This document shows, in pieces, positions 6,117 to 13,098 of a DNA stretch of 18,831 nucleotides. This DNA comes from an uncultured Oscillospiraceae bacterium (GTDB lineage Bacteria; Bacillota; Clostridia; Oscillospirales; Acutalibacteraceae): positions 1 to 18,831 of the forward strand of contig UQGM01000047.1 in the NCBI GenBank assembly GCA_900540535.1, written 5' to 3'. The position numbers and the translations under genes are program-made. Position 1 is the first letter of the stretch; the number at the start of each line of letters is the position of its first letter. The notes beneath the pieces were generated by a model, which had not been told where the DNA came from, did not search any database, and worked only from the letters and a program-made list of their open reading frames with translations.

Positions 6117-7157
6117 TTATGAAAGAGGAATTATTATCTGATCAATTGTCACAGAGTAATCGTTGTTTATTGTTATTAAAGTGCCGCCCATCTGATCCTC
6201 TCTGTGACCGCTGTAATCACCAGTCTTTGTGCCGTAGGTGAGAACTACATCCTTGTATTCAACAGAATAGTTGTTTCCGTGGTCATGTGCGGCAAACATA
6301 TGTGTTCCGCCGTTTTCTCTGAATACATCAAAGAATCCTGAATTATCTCTCGGAACACATTCTCCTTCGTTTCTCACACCGTAAAGGATCTTTGCTTCAT
6401 TGCTGCCGCTTTCGGCAAGGTCATATGCTGTTTTGTATTCCGGAACGGGAATGTGGAAAAATGCCATTGAGGGAACCTTATGACCTTCGATTTCGCTTAT
6501 TGCGTCAACGTTATCCTTATACCACTGTATCTGATTTTCATGTATATTGTCGAAATACTTGTCCGTATCGGTGACTATTTTACGCTGAGAATCTATCATG
6601 AACAGTGAATAAACTGTATGACCGTTTTCGGTTACATTAATTACATAGTTGCCCAAACCGTCAACATTTGAGGGGCCTACTTCAAATAGACAGTTTTCGG
6701 CGTTCATAAACTGCTTTGCCTGATAATAGAGATTGTTTCCGAATTCTCTGTCGTGGTTGCCGAAAACAACAGCCCACGGAATATCATAGCTGTCAATGAT
6801 TGAAACAACGGTCTTGATGTGGAAATGCATCAGAACGCCGGCAACGTTATCGCCTGCAAGGACTATAAGGTCGGGATTATTGTCTTTTACAAGCTTATCG
6901 ATTGAGCTTTTAAGATAATCCTTGTTTTTGAAGGGTACGTCAAGCTGCAAATCGGAGAGCATTAAGATTTTAAAGGGCTGACCCTCTTCTTTTGTGAGAG
7001 TTTGGACAGCCTGAGGATTATAAGATTCCTTGCCTTTCCACTCTTCGCTTTCGATTTTGCTTCCGTGGCGTGGTACAAGTATGTAGAGGGCTACCAGTAC
7101 CACCACTAAAAGCAGTGAAAGGATTACCTTAAGTGCAGTTTTAAAAGATTTTCTCAT
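6117..7157 (-). CDS. Membrane-anchored calcineurin-like metallophosphoesterase
   Basis: The 346-residue product has an N-terminal membrane anchor (residues 10-29 hydrophobic after a basic start), placing the catalytic domain outside the membrane. The calcineurin-like motifs are in order: S68-D69-L-Q71, A-G102-D103-N, G133-N134-H135-D136-R-E, H235 in FFHIPVPEY, and H291-D-H293 in AAHDHG. They form a dinuclear metal site. The first motif is D-x-Q rather than the usual D-x-H, as in the Dcr2/purple-acid-phosphatase-like branch of the superfamily, as far as I recall. The gene is monocistronic with its own terminator. The start has an AAGGAA SD about 12 bases upstream, slightly long, but no other in-frame start exists between. 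Its phosphoester substrate is unknown. Confidence 0.9.
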   Translation of the reverse strand: MRKSFKTALKVILSLLLVVVLVALYILVPRHGSKIESEEWKGKESYNPQAVQTLTKEEGQPFKILMLSDLQLDVPFKNKDYLKSSIDKLVKDNNPDLIVLAGDNVAGVLMHFHIKTVVSIIDSYDIPWAVVFGNHDREFGNNLYYQAKQFMNAENCLFEVGPSNVDGLGNYVINVTENGHTVYSLFMIDSQRKIVTDTDKYFDNIHENQIQWYKDNVDAISEIEGHKVPSMAFFHIPVPEYKTAYDLAESGSNEAKILYGVRNEGECVPRDNSGFFDVFRENGGTHMFAAHDHGNNYSVEYKDVVLTYGTKTGDYSGHREDQMGGTLITINNDYSVTIDQIIIPLS

Positions 7158-7180
7158 AAAGACATCACATTCCTTTTCTT

Positions 7181-7209
7181 GTGAATTATGCTATATTAAC
7201 ATAATTCAC
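7181..7209. promoter_or_regulatory. Perfect inverted repeat in the metallophosphoesterase leader
   Basis: GTGAATTATG (7181-7190) and CATAATTCAC (7200-7209) are exact inverted copies with a 9-base AT-rich spacer; T7180 and A7210 extend the arms to 11 bp. It lies 24 bases upstream of the ATG and downstream of the candidate promoter on the minus strand. It could be an operator for a dimeric regulator or a 5'-leader hairpin. Confidence 0.5.
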
Positions 7210-7247
7210 AGTAAATTAATTGAATTTATATTATTGTTGTATAACGT

Positions 7248-7256
7248 ATTATATCA
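7248..7256 (-). promoter_or_regulatory. Extended -10 promoter for the metallophosphoesterase gene
   Basis: The minus strand reads TGATATAAT (7256-7248), a full extended -10 (TGn-TATAAT). No good -35 is visible at 16-18 bases, which is usual for extended -10 promoters. A start near 7241 would give an 84-base leader that includes the inverted repeat at 7181-7209. Confidence 0.5.
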
Positions 7257-7392
7257 GTTTATTTCCAGTGAGGTTTTAGAAAATATACTTAAAACTTTAG
7301 AAATTTGACCGAAAAAAACGGTGCCGGAATGAATATATTCTTTTGGAAAAAAGATTATTTGTGGTATATCCGCTTGTTTACACGAAAAAACA

Positions 7393-7414
7393 CTTTTGAA
7401 TTTTCATTCAAAAG
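7393..7414 (-). terminator. Hairpin with T-rich tail on the minus strand
   Basis: CTTTTGAAT (7393-7401) pairs with ATTCAAAAG (7406-7414), a 9-bp stem with a TTTC loop. Read on the minus strand it is followed by TGTTTTTTCG, so it has the form of a weak terminator. No minus-strand gene is known upstream of it, so it may end a short antisense or divergent transcript, or simply be a regulator site. Confidence 0.35.
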
Positions 7415-7493
7415 GTCAGAACAACTTGATATAAATTTACAACAATATTTAAGATTATCTACTTGTTATTTTGTTAACATCGCTGTATTTTCG

Positions 7494-7522
7494 TTGACTT
7501 TTTTGCTTTTTACAGTTATACT
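7494..7522 (+). promoter_or_regulatory. Strong sigma-A promoter of the tungsten/AOR operon
   Basis: TTGACT (7494-7499), a 17-base spacer and TATACT (7517-7522) match five of six consensus bases in each box at ideal spacing. Transcription from near 7529 would leave a leader of only about 29 bases before the ferredoxin ATG at 7558, enough for the SD but not for a molybdenum-cofactor-type riboswitch. No second good promoter was noticed within the following 11 kb, so this probably drives all 12 genes. Confidence 0.78.
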
Positions 7523-7557
7523 AAATAAAAAAGTTGTTTCTATGGGAGGGAGTGTTT

Positions 7558-7983
7558 ATGGCATACCGCATAAATGATTTATGTATAGGCTGTACCCTTT
7601 GTGCACGTAATTGTCCTGTGGAGGCAGTTACCGGCACGGTAAAGCAAAAGCATAAAATCGAAGAAAAGCGCTGTGTTGAGTGCGGCGTATGTGCAAATGT
7701 CTGTGCCAAGGGCGCAATTGAAAAGCCCGACGGAACGGCAGCGGAAAAAATTCCAAAGGATAAGTGGAAAAAACCTGTAATTGATACTGCCAGGTGCAGC
7801 GCCTGTTCCATGTGCGTAGTTGCCTGCGGTTTCTCCTGTATTGAAATTTCATATCCCGCAAAGCCGGGAGATCTCAATGTATTCGCAGTACTTGTAAAGC
7901 CTGAAAAATGTGTCGGATGCAGTCTATGCCAGCAGGCCTGTCCCTTGGGAGCAATAACTATGAAAGAGGGTGGAGCAAAATGA
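7558..7983 (+). CDS. Four-cluster [4Fe-4S] ferredoxin-like electron carrier for AOR
   Basis: The 141-residue product has four CxxCxxCxxxC motifs: C9/12/15/19, C39/42/45/49, C80/83/86/90 and C118/121/124/128. It should therefore bind four [4Fe-4S] clusters. Only the first and last motifs have the typical Pro after the fourth Cys. It has no other domain, no signal peptide and no membrane segment. I chose the ATG at 7558 (MAYRINDLC) because the SD GGGAGGG ends 7 bases upstream; a longer frame from 7534 has no SD. The stop overlaps the AOR start as ATGA, so the two are coupled. It resembles the iron-sulfur subunit (AorA) of multi-subunit AORs and is most likely the direct electron partner of the AOR. 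Confidence 0.9.
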   Translation: MAYRINDLCIGCTLCARNCPVEAVTGTVKQKHKIEEKRCVECGVCANVCAKGAIEKPDGTAAEKIPKDKWKKPVIDTARCSACSMCVVACGFSCIEISYPAKPGDLNVFAVLVKPEKCVGCSLCQQACPLGAITMKEGGAK

Positions 7984-9884
7984 TTCTGCCTGTATATGCG
8001 AAAATAAATCTTGAAACGGGAAAGTGGGAAAAATATCCCATTTCTCAGGAGCTTTTTTCAAAATATCTGGGAGGCAAATCTCTGGGAGCAAGGCTGCTTA
8101 CGGATTTAACAAAACCGGGACTTGACTGTTTTGACCCGGAAGCGGTGCTTATAGTAAATACGGGGCCCATGAACGGAACAGGAGCTCCCAGTTCGGGACG
8201 TTTTAATATGACCTTTAAAAATGTACTAACGGGCGGCATTGCCTCTTCAAACTGCGGCGGTACATTTGGAATGCTTCTTAAAAAAGCGGGATTTGACGGA
8301 CTTATTATAACGGGAAAAGCTTCGGAACTGAGCAAGATTATAATAGAGGACGGCGAAATACGCATTGAGAAATGTCCGGAGCTTGCGGGACTTAATACGG
8401 AAGAGGTTCAGGAAAAGCTTCCAAAGAGATACGGTAAACTTGTCATAGGTCCTGCGGGAGAAAATCTTGTAAGATACGCCCTTGCCGCCAGCGGTGAACG
8501 TGTTGCTGGACGCTGCGGAGCAGGAGCGGTAATGGGAAGCAAAAACTTAAAAGCCATAATAGCTTTCGGAACAAAGAGTGTAGAAAAATATAATCCCGAA
8601 GGCTTTGCAAAGCATACGAAAAAATGGGTTGACGCACTTAAAAAGCATCCCATGACAGGTAACGGACTGCCGAGATACGGTTCTGCGGGACTTCTTTCAA
8701 AGGCAAATGCATCCAGCGCTCTTCCGACTCATAATTTCAGCAAAGGACAATATGAGCACGCCCACGATATAAGCGGAGAGACACTTGCGGAGACGAAGCT
8801 TGTAAGAAACGGCGGATGTGTAAGCTGTCCCATACGCTGTGAGAGAAGAGTCAAAGTGGACGGCAAAGAGGTAAAGGGACCCGAGTACGAGACATTATGT
8901 CTTTTCGGTTCCAATATCGACAGCAACGATCTTGATTTGATAAATCAGATAAATTACGATGCCGACGTTTTGGGAATGGATACAATTTCCCTTGGCGGCA
9001 CAATAGCCTTTGCCATGGAGCTTCAGGAAAAGGGTTTGGCTGATTTCGGACTTAAATTTGGCTGCGTTGAAGATTTAAGAAAGGCTGTCAGTGATATAGC
9101 ATACCGCCGTGGCAAAGTGGGAGAACTTGCTGATGGAAGCAAGAGACTGAGCGAAAAATACGGCGGAAAGGAATTTGCAATTCACTCAAAGGGATTGGAG
9201 CTTGCCGCCTATGAGCCGAGGAGAAGCACGGGCATGGGTCTCGGATATGCCACTTCCAACCGTGGAGGATGTCATCTTAACGGCGGATATCTTGCCCTTA
9301 TGGAGTCGGTGGGAGTCGTCAGCATGGACGCTCAGACACCTAAGGGAAAGCCGGAGCTTACGGTATTTTTCCAGAACGCTATGGAAGCGTGTTCGGCAGC
9401 GGGCTTTTGTCTTTTCACAATGCAAGCGATTGTACCCCCTCTGATTTTCAAATTCGGCTCAGCGAGTTTTGTCAGCCGTGCTTTCGGAAAGGCTCTGCTT
9501 ATGGCACGTCCTGTTCTCGGTAAGGTATGGCATCTGATGCCGTGGATTCTTCCCGTAAACATGATGCTAATGCCTCACAGTGAATCAATAAAGCTTGCCA
9601 CGGGAATACCTATGACAATGGGTAAATTCGTCACCGTAGGCGAGAGGGGATACAATACTGAAAGACTTTATAATCTTCGTGAGGGTCTTACCTGTGAAGA
9701 CGATTCTCTTCCCGACCGTCTTACAAAAGTACAGCAGGATCCGAAGCGAAAAAATACAGTAGTAGATTTAAAGACCATGCTTCCCGTCTATTATAAGGTC
9801 AGAGGCTGGGATTCAAAGGGTGTACCCACAGCTAAAAGGCTGAAGAAACTCGGAATACCGATTCCTGATAGAAAGGAGGGATAA
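7980..9884 (+). CDS. Tungsten-type aldehyde:ferredoxin oxidoreductase family protein
   Basis: The 634-residue product is a full-length AOR. Enzymes of this family oxidise aldehydes to acids or reduce acids at a tungsten bis-pyranopterin site with one [4Fe-4S] cluster. Visible are SSGRFNMTFKNVLTGG and GRCGAGAVMGSKNLKAI, the cluster Cys C280-x2-C283-x3-C287 and probably C477, and the pterin-binding PRRSTGMGLGYATSNRGGCHL. The DxxGL(C/D) motif of characterised AORs reads S472-A-A-G-F-C477, so the Asp is missing. After C477 comes an unusually hydrophobic stretch to about 540. I chose the ATG at 7980, which overlaps the ferredoxin stop and keeps the usual AOR N-terminus; an upstream in-frame start lies within the ferredoxin coding region. 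The tungstate transporter and cofactor genes that follow argue for tungsten. The substrate is unknown. Confidence 0.92.
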   Translation: MILPVYAKINLETGKWEKYPISQELFSKYLGGKSLGARLLTDLTKPGLDCFDPEAVLIVNTGPMNGTGAPSSGRFNMTFKNVLTGGIASSNCGGTFGMLLKKAGFDGLIITGKASELSKIIIEDGEIRIEKCPELAGLNTEEVQEKLPKRYGKLVIGPAGENLVRYALAASGERVAGRCGAGAVMGSKNLKAIIAFGTKSVEKYNPEGFAKHTKKWVDALKKHPMTGNGLPRYGSAGLLSKANASSALPTHNFSKGQYEHAHDISGETLAETKLVRNGGCVSCPIRCERRVKVDGKEVKGPEYETLCLFGSNIDSNDLDLINQINYDADVLGMDTISLGGTIAFAMELQEKGLADFGLKFGCVEDLRKAVSDIAYRRGKVGELADGSKRLSEKYGGKEFAIHSKGLELAAYEPRRSTGMGLGYATSNRGGCHLNGGYLALMESVGVVSMDAQTPKGKPELTVFFQNAMEACSAAGFCLFTMQAIVPPLIFKFGSASFVSRAFGKALLMARPVLGKVWHLMPWILPVNMMLMPHSESIKLATGIPMTMGKFVTVGERGYNTERLYNLREGLTCEDDSLPDRLTKVQQDPKRKNTVVDLKTMLPVYYKVRGWDSKGVPTAKRLKKLGIPIPDRKEG

Positions 9885-9889
9885 ATTCC

Positions 9890-10138
9890 ATGGCAACGGT
9901 GCGTTATTACGGTGAACTTGCCGCAAAAATGGGGATAAAGGAAGAGAGCTACCCGGGGGCAACGGTGTCCCAGGTGCTTTCAAAGATAAAGAAGGCTCAC
10001 GGTTCGGAGCTGTACCATGAGGCGAAGCGGTGCCATATAATTGTTGACCACTGCAATGCAGGCAGTGAGAAGGGTTTCCGCACTGCTGTGGGAGAAAACA
10101 GCGTTGTGGAATTTGTTCCTGTCTGCGGCGGAGGTTAA
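9890..10138 (+). CDS. MoaD/ThiS-family sulfur carrier protein
   Basis: The 82-residue product has the ubiquitin-like beta-grasp layout of MoaD/ThiS, with VRYYGELAAKMG at the start and VEFVPVCGGG at the end. The C-terminal Gly-Gly is the residue pair that is adenylated and thiocarboxylated. In molybdopterin synthase this protein delivers sulfur to the pterin. The partner subunit MoaE is not in the window. A strong SD (AAAGGAGGG, 9872-9880) overlaps the last codons of the AOR gene. The place between AOR and the MoeB-like gene suggests a version dedicated to the tungsten pterin. ThiS for thiamine is the alternative, but no thiamine gene is near. Sequence identity to MoaD is low, as normal for the fold, so the exact role is less sure than the family. 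Confidence 0.85.
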   Translation: MATVRYYGELAAKMGIKEESYPGATVSQVLSKIKKAHGSELYHEAKRCHIIVDHCNAGSEKGFRTAVGENSVVEFVPVCGGG

Positions 10139-10156
10139 AAGGGAGGAAGCCCGTAA

Positions 10157-10888
10157 ATGGAAATAGAAAACAGATATGAACGGCAGATTGATATACCCCA
10201 GATAGGTGCTGAAGGACAGAAAAAGCTGGCGCAGTCACATCTTTTGGTTGTAGGAGCGGGAGGCCTCGGAGCGCCGCTACTCTATGCTCTTGCGGGAGCG
10301 GGTATAGGGCATCTGACAATAGTTGACGGCGACTATGTGTCCATGGGAAATTTAAACCGTCAGTTTTTGTATACCCAGGCGGAAATAGGTTTTAGAAAAG
10401 CGGATATGGCGGCGGTGCGGCTCAGGCGTTTCAATCCCGAAATACAGATTGAAGCAATTCATCACCATGCACGTCCCAATAATGTTGAAACCATGGTGGA
10501 CGGCAAGGACATGGTTATTGTAGCGGCCGATAATATCAGCACACGTCTGCTTCTTAACAGAGTCTGCGCAAAGCGGAATATTCCCCTAATCAACGGAGGC
10601 GTTGAGGGGCTTTACGGCGCACTTATGGCAATTGAGTACGGAAAGACGCCGTGTCTTGAATGTTTTTATGCCCATACTGCGACGAAAAGGGAGAGCGGAA
10701 CGGCTCTCGGAGCGGTAAGTTCAGTTATAGCTTCCCTTATGGCGAACACCGCAATAGAGATGCTTCTTGAAAAGAATCCCATTCCCGGTGAGATGCTTCT
10801 CTATGACGGAGTTCGTCTCACACTGGAAAAGGTTCCTGTATCCCGTGACCCAAACTGCCGTATATGTGGTGAAATAAAAAACGATTAA
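10157..10888 (+). CDS. moeB: MoeB/ThiF-family adenylyltransferase for the sulfur carrier
   Basis: The 243-residue product is an E1-like activating enzyme. It has the nucleotide-binding G33-A-G-G-L-G38, N65-L-N-R68-Q69, D125 in AADN and two zinc CxxC pairs (C166/C169 and C234/C237). It should adenylate the C-terminal Gly of the MoaD-like protein encoded just before it, 18 bp away. No rhodanese domain is present. The region after CLECF lacks the Cys found in E. coli MoeB and ThiF (here RESGTALGAVSSV), so a persulfide role is unlikely and sulfur must come from another enzyme. The length matches MoeB. The SD GGGAGG lies about 10 bases upstream. Confidence 0.88.
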   Translation: MEIENRYERQIDIPQIGAEGQKKLAQSHLLVVGAGGLGAPLLYALAGAGIGHLTIVDGDYVSMGNLNRQFLYTQAEIGFRKADMAAVRLRRFNPEIQIEAIHHHARPNNVETMVDGKDMVIVAADNISTRLLLNRVCAKRNIPLINGGVEGLYGALMAIEYGKTPCLECFYAHTATKRESGTALGAVSSVIASLMANTAIEMLLEKNPIPGEMLLYDGVRLTLEKVPVSRDPNCRICGEIKND

Positions 10889-10909
10889 ATCAAAACGGAG
10901 AGGTGTAAT

Positions 10910-11746
10910 ATGAAAAAAGCGGTTTCTATAATATTATGTATTGTTATGCTCTTTGCCCTTGCAGCTTGCGGAGCAGCGGATAAACCCGAAAATCAGGTAA
11001 TCAGGCTTTCCACAACAACTTCGGTTAACGACAGCGGACTTTTGCCTTATTTGCAGCCTTATTTTGAAGAGGATACAGGCTACAAGCTTGAAATAACCTC
11101 TGCCGGAACAGGCGCTGCCATTGAAAAGGGACGTACAGGCGATGCCGACTGTCTTCTTGTTCATGCAAAGGCAAGCGAAGAGGAATTTATAAATGAGGGT
11201 TACGGAGTAGAGCGTATTCCCTTTATGTATAACTACTTTGTAATTGTTGGTCCCACAGATGACCCGGCAGGAGTAAAAGATGCCGCAAATGCAACGGAAG
11301 CTTTCAAGAAGATAGCCGAAAACGGAAAAACTCCCTTTATTTCCAGAGGCGACGATTCGGGAACTCATAAAGCCGAGCTTGCACTGTGGAAAAAAGCGGG
11401 CATTACTCCTGAAGGACAGGAATGGTATATTTCAACAGGTCAGGGCATGGGTGCATCCCTTGTAGTTGCCAGTGAGAAGCAGGGTTACATATTTACCGAT
11501 AAGGGAACATATCTTTCTCACGAGAAAAAGGATACCCTTACACTGCTCATGGAAGAGAGCGAAGAGCTTAAAAACACATATTCGATGATCGCCGTAAATC
11601 CCGAAAAATGGCCTGATGCAAACATTGACGGCGCAAATGCCTTTATAAAGTGGATGCAGAGCGAAAAGGCAACAAAGCTTATCGCTGAGTACGGAGTCAA
11701 AGAATACGGTCAGCCCCTGTTTTTTGTAGGAGAGGGAAATGCATGA
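10910..11746 (+). CDS. tupA: Tungstate ABC transporter substrate-binding lipoprotein TupA
   Basis: The 278-residue product has a signal peptide with lipobox L17-A-A-C20, so it is anchored outside the membrane. The mature start holds the TupA signature T35-T-T-S-V-N-D-S-G-L-L45 and later FISRGDDSGTH, both typical of the tungstate-binding TupA family and distinct from ModA and WtpA. It captures tungstate and hands it to TupB/TupC. The SD GGAGAGG lies a few bases upstream of the ATG. The gene order tupA-tupB-tupC is the usual one. The gene ends with 8 bp overlapping tupB. Confidence 0.93.
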   Translation: MKKAVSIILCIVMLFALAACGAADKPENQVIRLSTTTSVNDSGLLPYLQPYFEEDTGYKLEITSAGTGAAIEKGRTGDADCLLVHAKASEEEFINEGYGVERIPFMYNYFVIVGPTDDPAGVKDAANATEAFKKIAENGKTPFISRGDDSGTHKAELALWKKAGITPEGQEWYISTGQGMGASLVVASEKQGYIFTDKGTYLSHEKKDTLTLLMEESEELKNTYSMIAVNPEKWPDANIDGANAFIKWMQSEKATKLIAEYGVKEYGQPLFFVGEGNA

Positions 11747-12428
11747 TTTTTCCGAAGCGCTGAGGATTATATTTACGGGAGATACGGAGCTTTGGGGAAT
11801 TATATGGGTTACGCTGAGAATGTCCTTTTTCAGCACCCTTATTTCCTCGGTCATAGGTCTTCCCCTCGGTGCAGTTATGGGAAGCTGCCGTTTTCACGGA
11901 CAGCGCACCCTTGTTCAAATAACGAGCACTCTTATGAGCCTGCCGCCCGTAGTGGCAGGCTTATTGGTATTTCTGCTTTTGTCACGGTCAGGGCCTTTGG
12001 GACAGCTAAGGCTCCTTTATACCGTTGAAGCTATGGTAATAGCTCAGGTTGTACTTATAACCCCTATAATCGCAGGCATGGCGGCAGCGGTTTTGGAAAA
12101 GCAGGCACAGCCTGTTCTTGAAACCTGCGCAGGGCTGGGTATGTCCTTTGTTAGAAGCCGCAGAATGCTTTTGTGGGACTGCCGCAGTCAGCTTGTAAGC
12201 GTTGTAATGGCAGGGCTCGGACGTTCTCTTGCAGAGGTGGGAGCTGTTCAGCTTGTAGGAGGAAACGTTCAGGGGAAAACACGGGTGATGACTACGGCTA
12301 TTATGCTTGAAACCAATATGGGCAGGTTTGATTTTGCCCTTGCTTTAGGTGTGATACTTCTCTTTTTGGCTTTCGTAATAAATATTTTTGCACGCCAGCT
12401 CGAAAGGAGGACTCACCGTGAAATTTGA
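11739..12428 (+). CDS. tupB: Tungstate ABC transporter permease TupB
   Basis: The 229-residue product is a multi-spanning membrane protein, with about five hydrophobic segments (near residues 21-50, 60-85, 95-120, 150-170 and 195-220). A permease EAA-like loop (ETCAGLGMSFVRSRRMLLWDCRSQL) lies near 128-152 and contacts the ATPase. The length and position fit TupB. It begins with ATG at 11739, 8 bp before the end of tupA, using an SD AGGAGAGGG. It overlaps tupC by 11 bp, so all three transporter genes are translationally coupled. Confidence 0.92.
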   Translation: MHDFSEALRIIFTGDTELWGIIWVTLRMSFFSTLISSVIGLPLGAVMGSCRFHGQRTLVQITSTLMSLPPVVAGLLVFLLLSRSGPLGQLRLLYTVEAMVIAQVVLITPIIAGMAAAVLEKQAQPVLETCAGLGMSFVRSRRMLLWDCRSQLVSVVMAGLGRSLAEVGAVQLVGGNVQGKTRVMTTAIMLETNMGRFDFALALGVILLFLAFVINIFARQLERRTHREI

Positions 12429-13098
12429 AAATCTTCATAAAACCTACGGCAGCAGAACAGTTCTGCAAATTCCCTGTCTTGAAATTTCAGAGGGAACACG
12501 CCTTGCGGTGATGGGTCCCAACGGCAGCGGAAAAAGCACAATGCTTAAAATTCTTGCGGGAGTTCTCAAAAACGACGGAGAGAAAATTTCTCTTTCAGGC
12601 TGCGGATATCTTCCCCAGAAAAGCTACGCCTTTGATATGACCGTTATAAAAAATGCCGAATCCGCCTTGTGGGATTTGCCACGGTCAAAAAGAAGAGAAA
12701 AAGCTGAAAACGCTCTCAGGGAAACGGGTATGCTTTCTCTTTCGGAAGCTCAGGGCAGAACTTTAAGCGGAGGGGAAATGCAGCGTTTAGCCCTTGCGAG
12801 AGTTCTTGCAAGAGAGCCGAAAATCCTGCTTCTTGACGAACCTACGGCAGCGTGTGATATAGAAAGCGAAAATCTCATTGAATCTGCTCTGAGTAAGTGG
12901 AACGGAACCCTTATTTTTTCAACTCACTCTCCCGCCCAGGCAATGCGTCTTGGGGATAAAGCCGTTTTTCTCGAAAAGGGCAAAATCCTTGAATTTGGAA
13001 GTCCCGAGGAAGTTATAATGAATCCCAAAAGCGAACGAGTGAGGGAGTACATGAGCCATTGGAGGATAGAATATGCTCAAGGTAATAACCATGTCTGA
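12418..13098 (+). CDS. tupC: Tungstate ABC transporter ATP-binding protein TupC
   Basis: The 226-residue product is an ABC ATPase. It has Walker A G33-PNGSGKST41, the signature LSGGEMQR, Walker B ILLLDEP, and the H-loop STHSPAQA. It powers tungstate import through TupB. I chose the GTG start at 12418 because a strong SD (GGAGG, 12406-12410) sits seven bases upstream and because it gives the usual N-terminus MKFENLHKTYG. A longer frame to 12388 lies inside tupB and lacks an SD. It overlaps the following moeA gene by 26 bp. Confidence 0.9.
   Translation: MKFENLHKTYGSRTVLQIPCLEISEGTRLAVMGPNGSGKSTMLKILAGVLKNDGEKISLSGCGYLPQKSYAFDMTVIKNAESALWDLPRSKRREKAENALRETGMLSLSEAQGRTLSGGEMQRLALARVLAREPKILLLDEPTAACDIESENLIESALSKWNGTLIFSTHSPAQAMRLGDKAVFLEKGKILEFGSPEEVIMNPKSERVREYMSHWRIEYAQGNNHV

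Larger units (their letters stand above)
7158..7557. other. AT-rich 400-bp divergent intergenic region
   Basis: This gap separates the minus-strand phosphoesterase from the plus-strand tungsten operon. It holds both promoters (7248-7256 minus, 7494-7522 plus), the 11-bp inverted repeat at 7180-7210, a 10-bp palindrome GAATATATTC (7331-7340) and a hairpin at 7393-7414. No gene in it can be supported: the one open frame (7305-7577) has no SD and overlaps the promoter and the ferredoxin gene. The middle, about 7260-7490, has no other assigned role. Confidence 0.6.

Noticed and set aside
7523..7557. Possible molybdenum/tungsten cofactor riboswitch upstream of the operon
   Set aside because: The leader after the promoter is only about 29 bases, too short for the known structure, and no matching conserved segments were seen further upstream.
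7305..7577. Open frame of 90 codons in the gap before the ferredoxin gene
   Set aside because: It has no ribosome binding site, runs through the strong promoter at 7494-7522 and overlaps the ferredoxin start; the composition looks like untranslated AT-rich DNA.
10118..10138. C-terminal GGG of the MoaD-like protein as an oddity
   Set aside because: The last two residues are still Gly-Gly, which is all that activation requires, so an extra Gly before them is not notable.
9813..10319. Minus-strand open frame of 168 codons
   Set aside because: It is antisense to AOR, MoaD and MoeB coding sequence with no domain or SD; the plus-strand genes have strong family motifs.
12388..12417. Longer N-terminus for TupC
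   Set aside because: The extra ten codons lie inside tupB with no SD, whereas GTG at 12418 has a strong SD and yields the usual ABC start.
10910..13098. Molybdate (ModABC) or WtpABC transporter instead of TupABC
   Set aside because: The TTTSVNDSGLL and RGDDSGTH motifs are of TupA type and the gene order is that of tupABC; the tungsten-type AOR in the same operon agrees.
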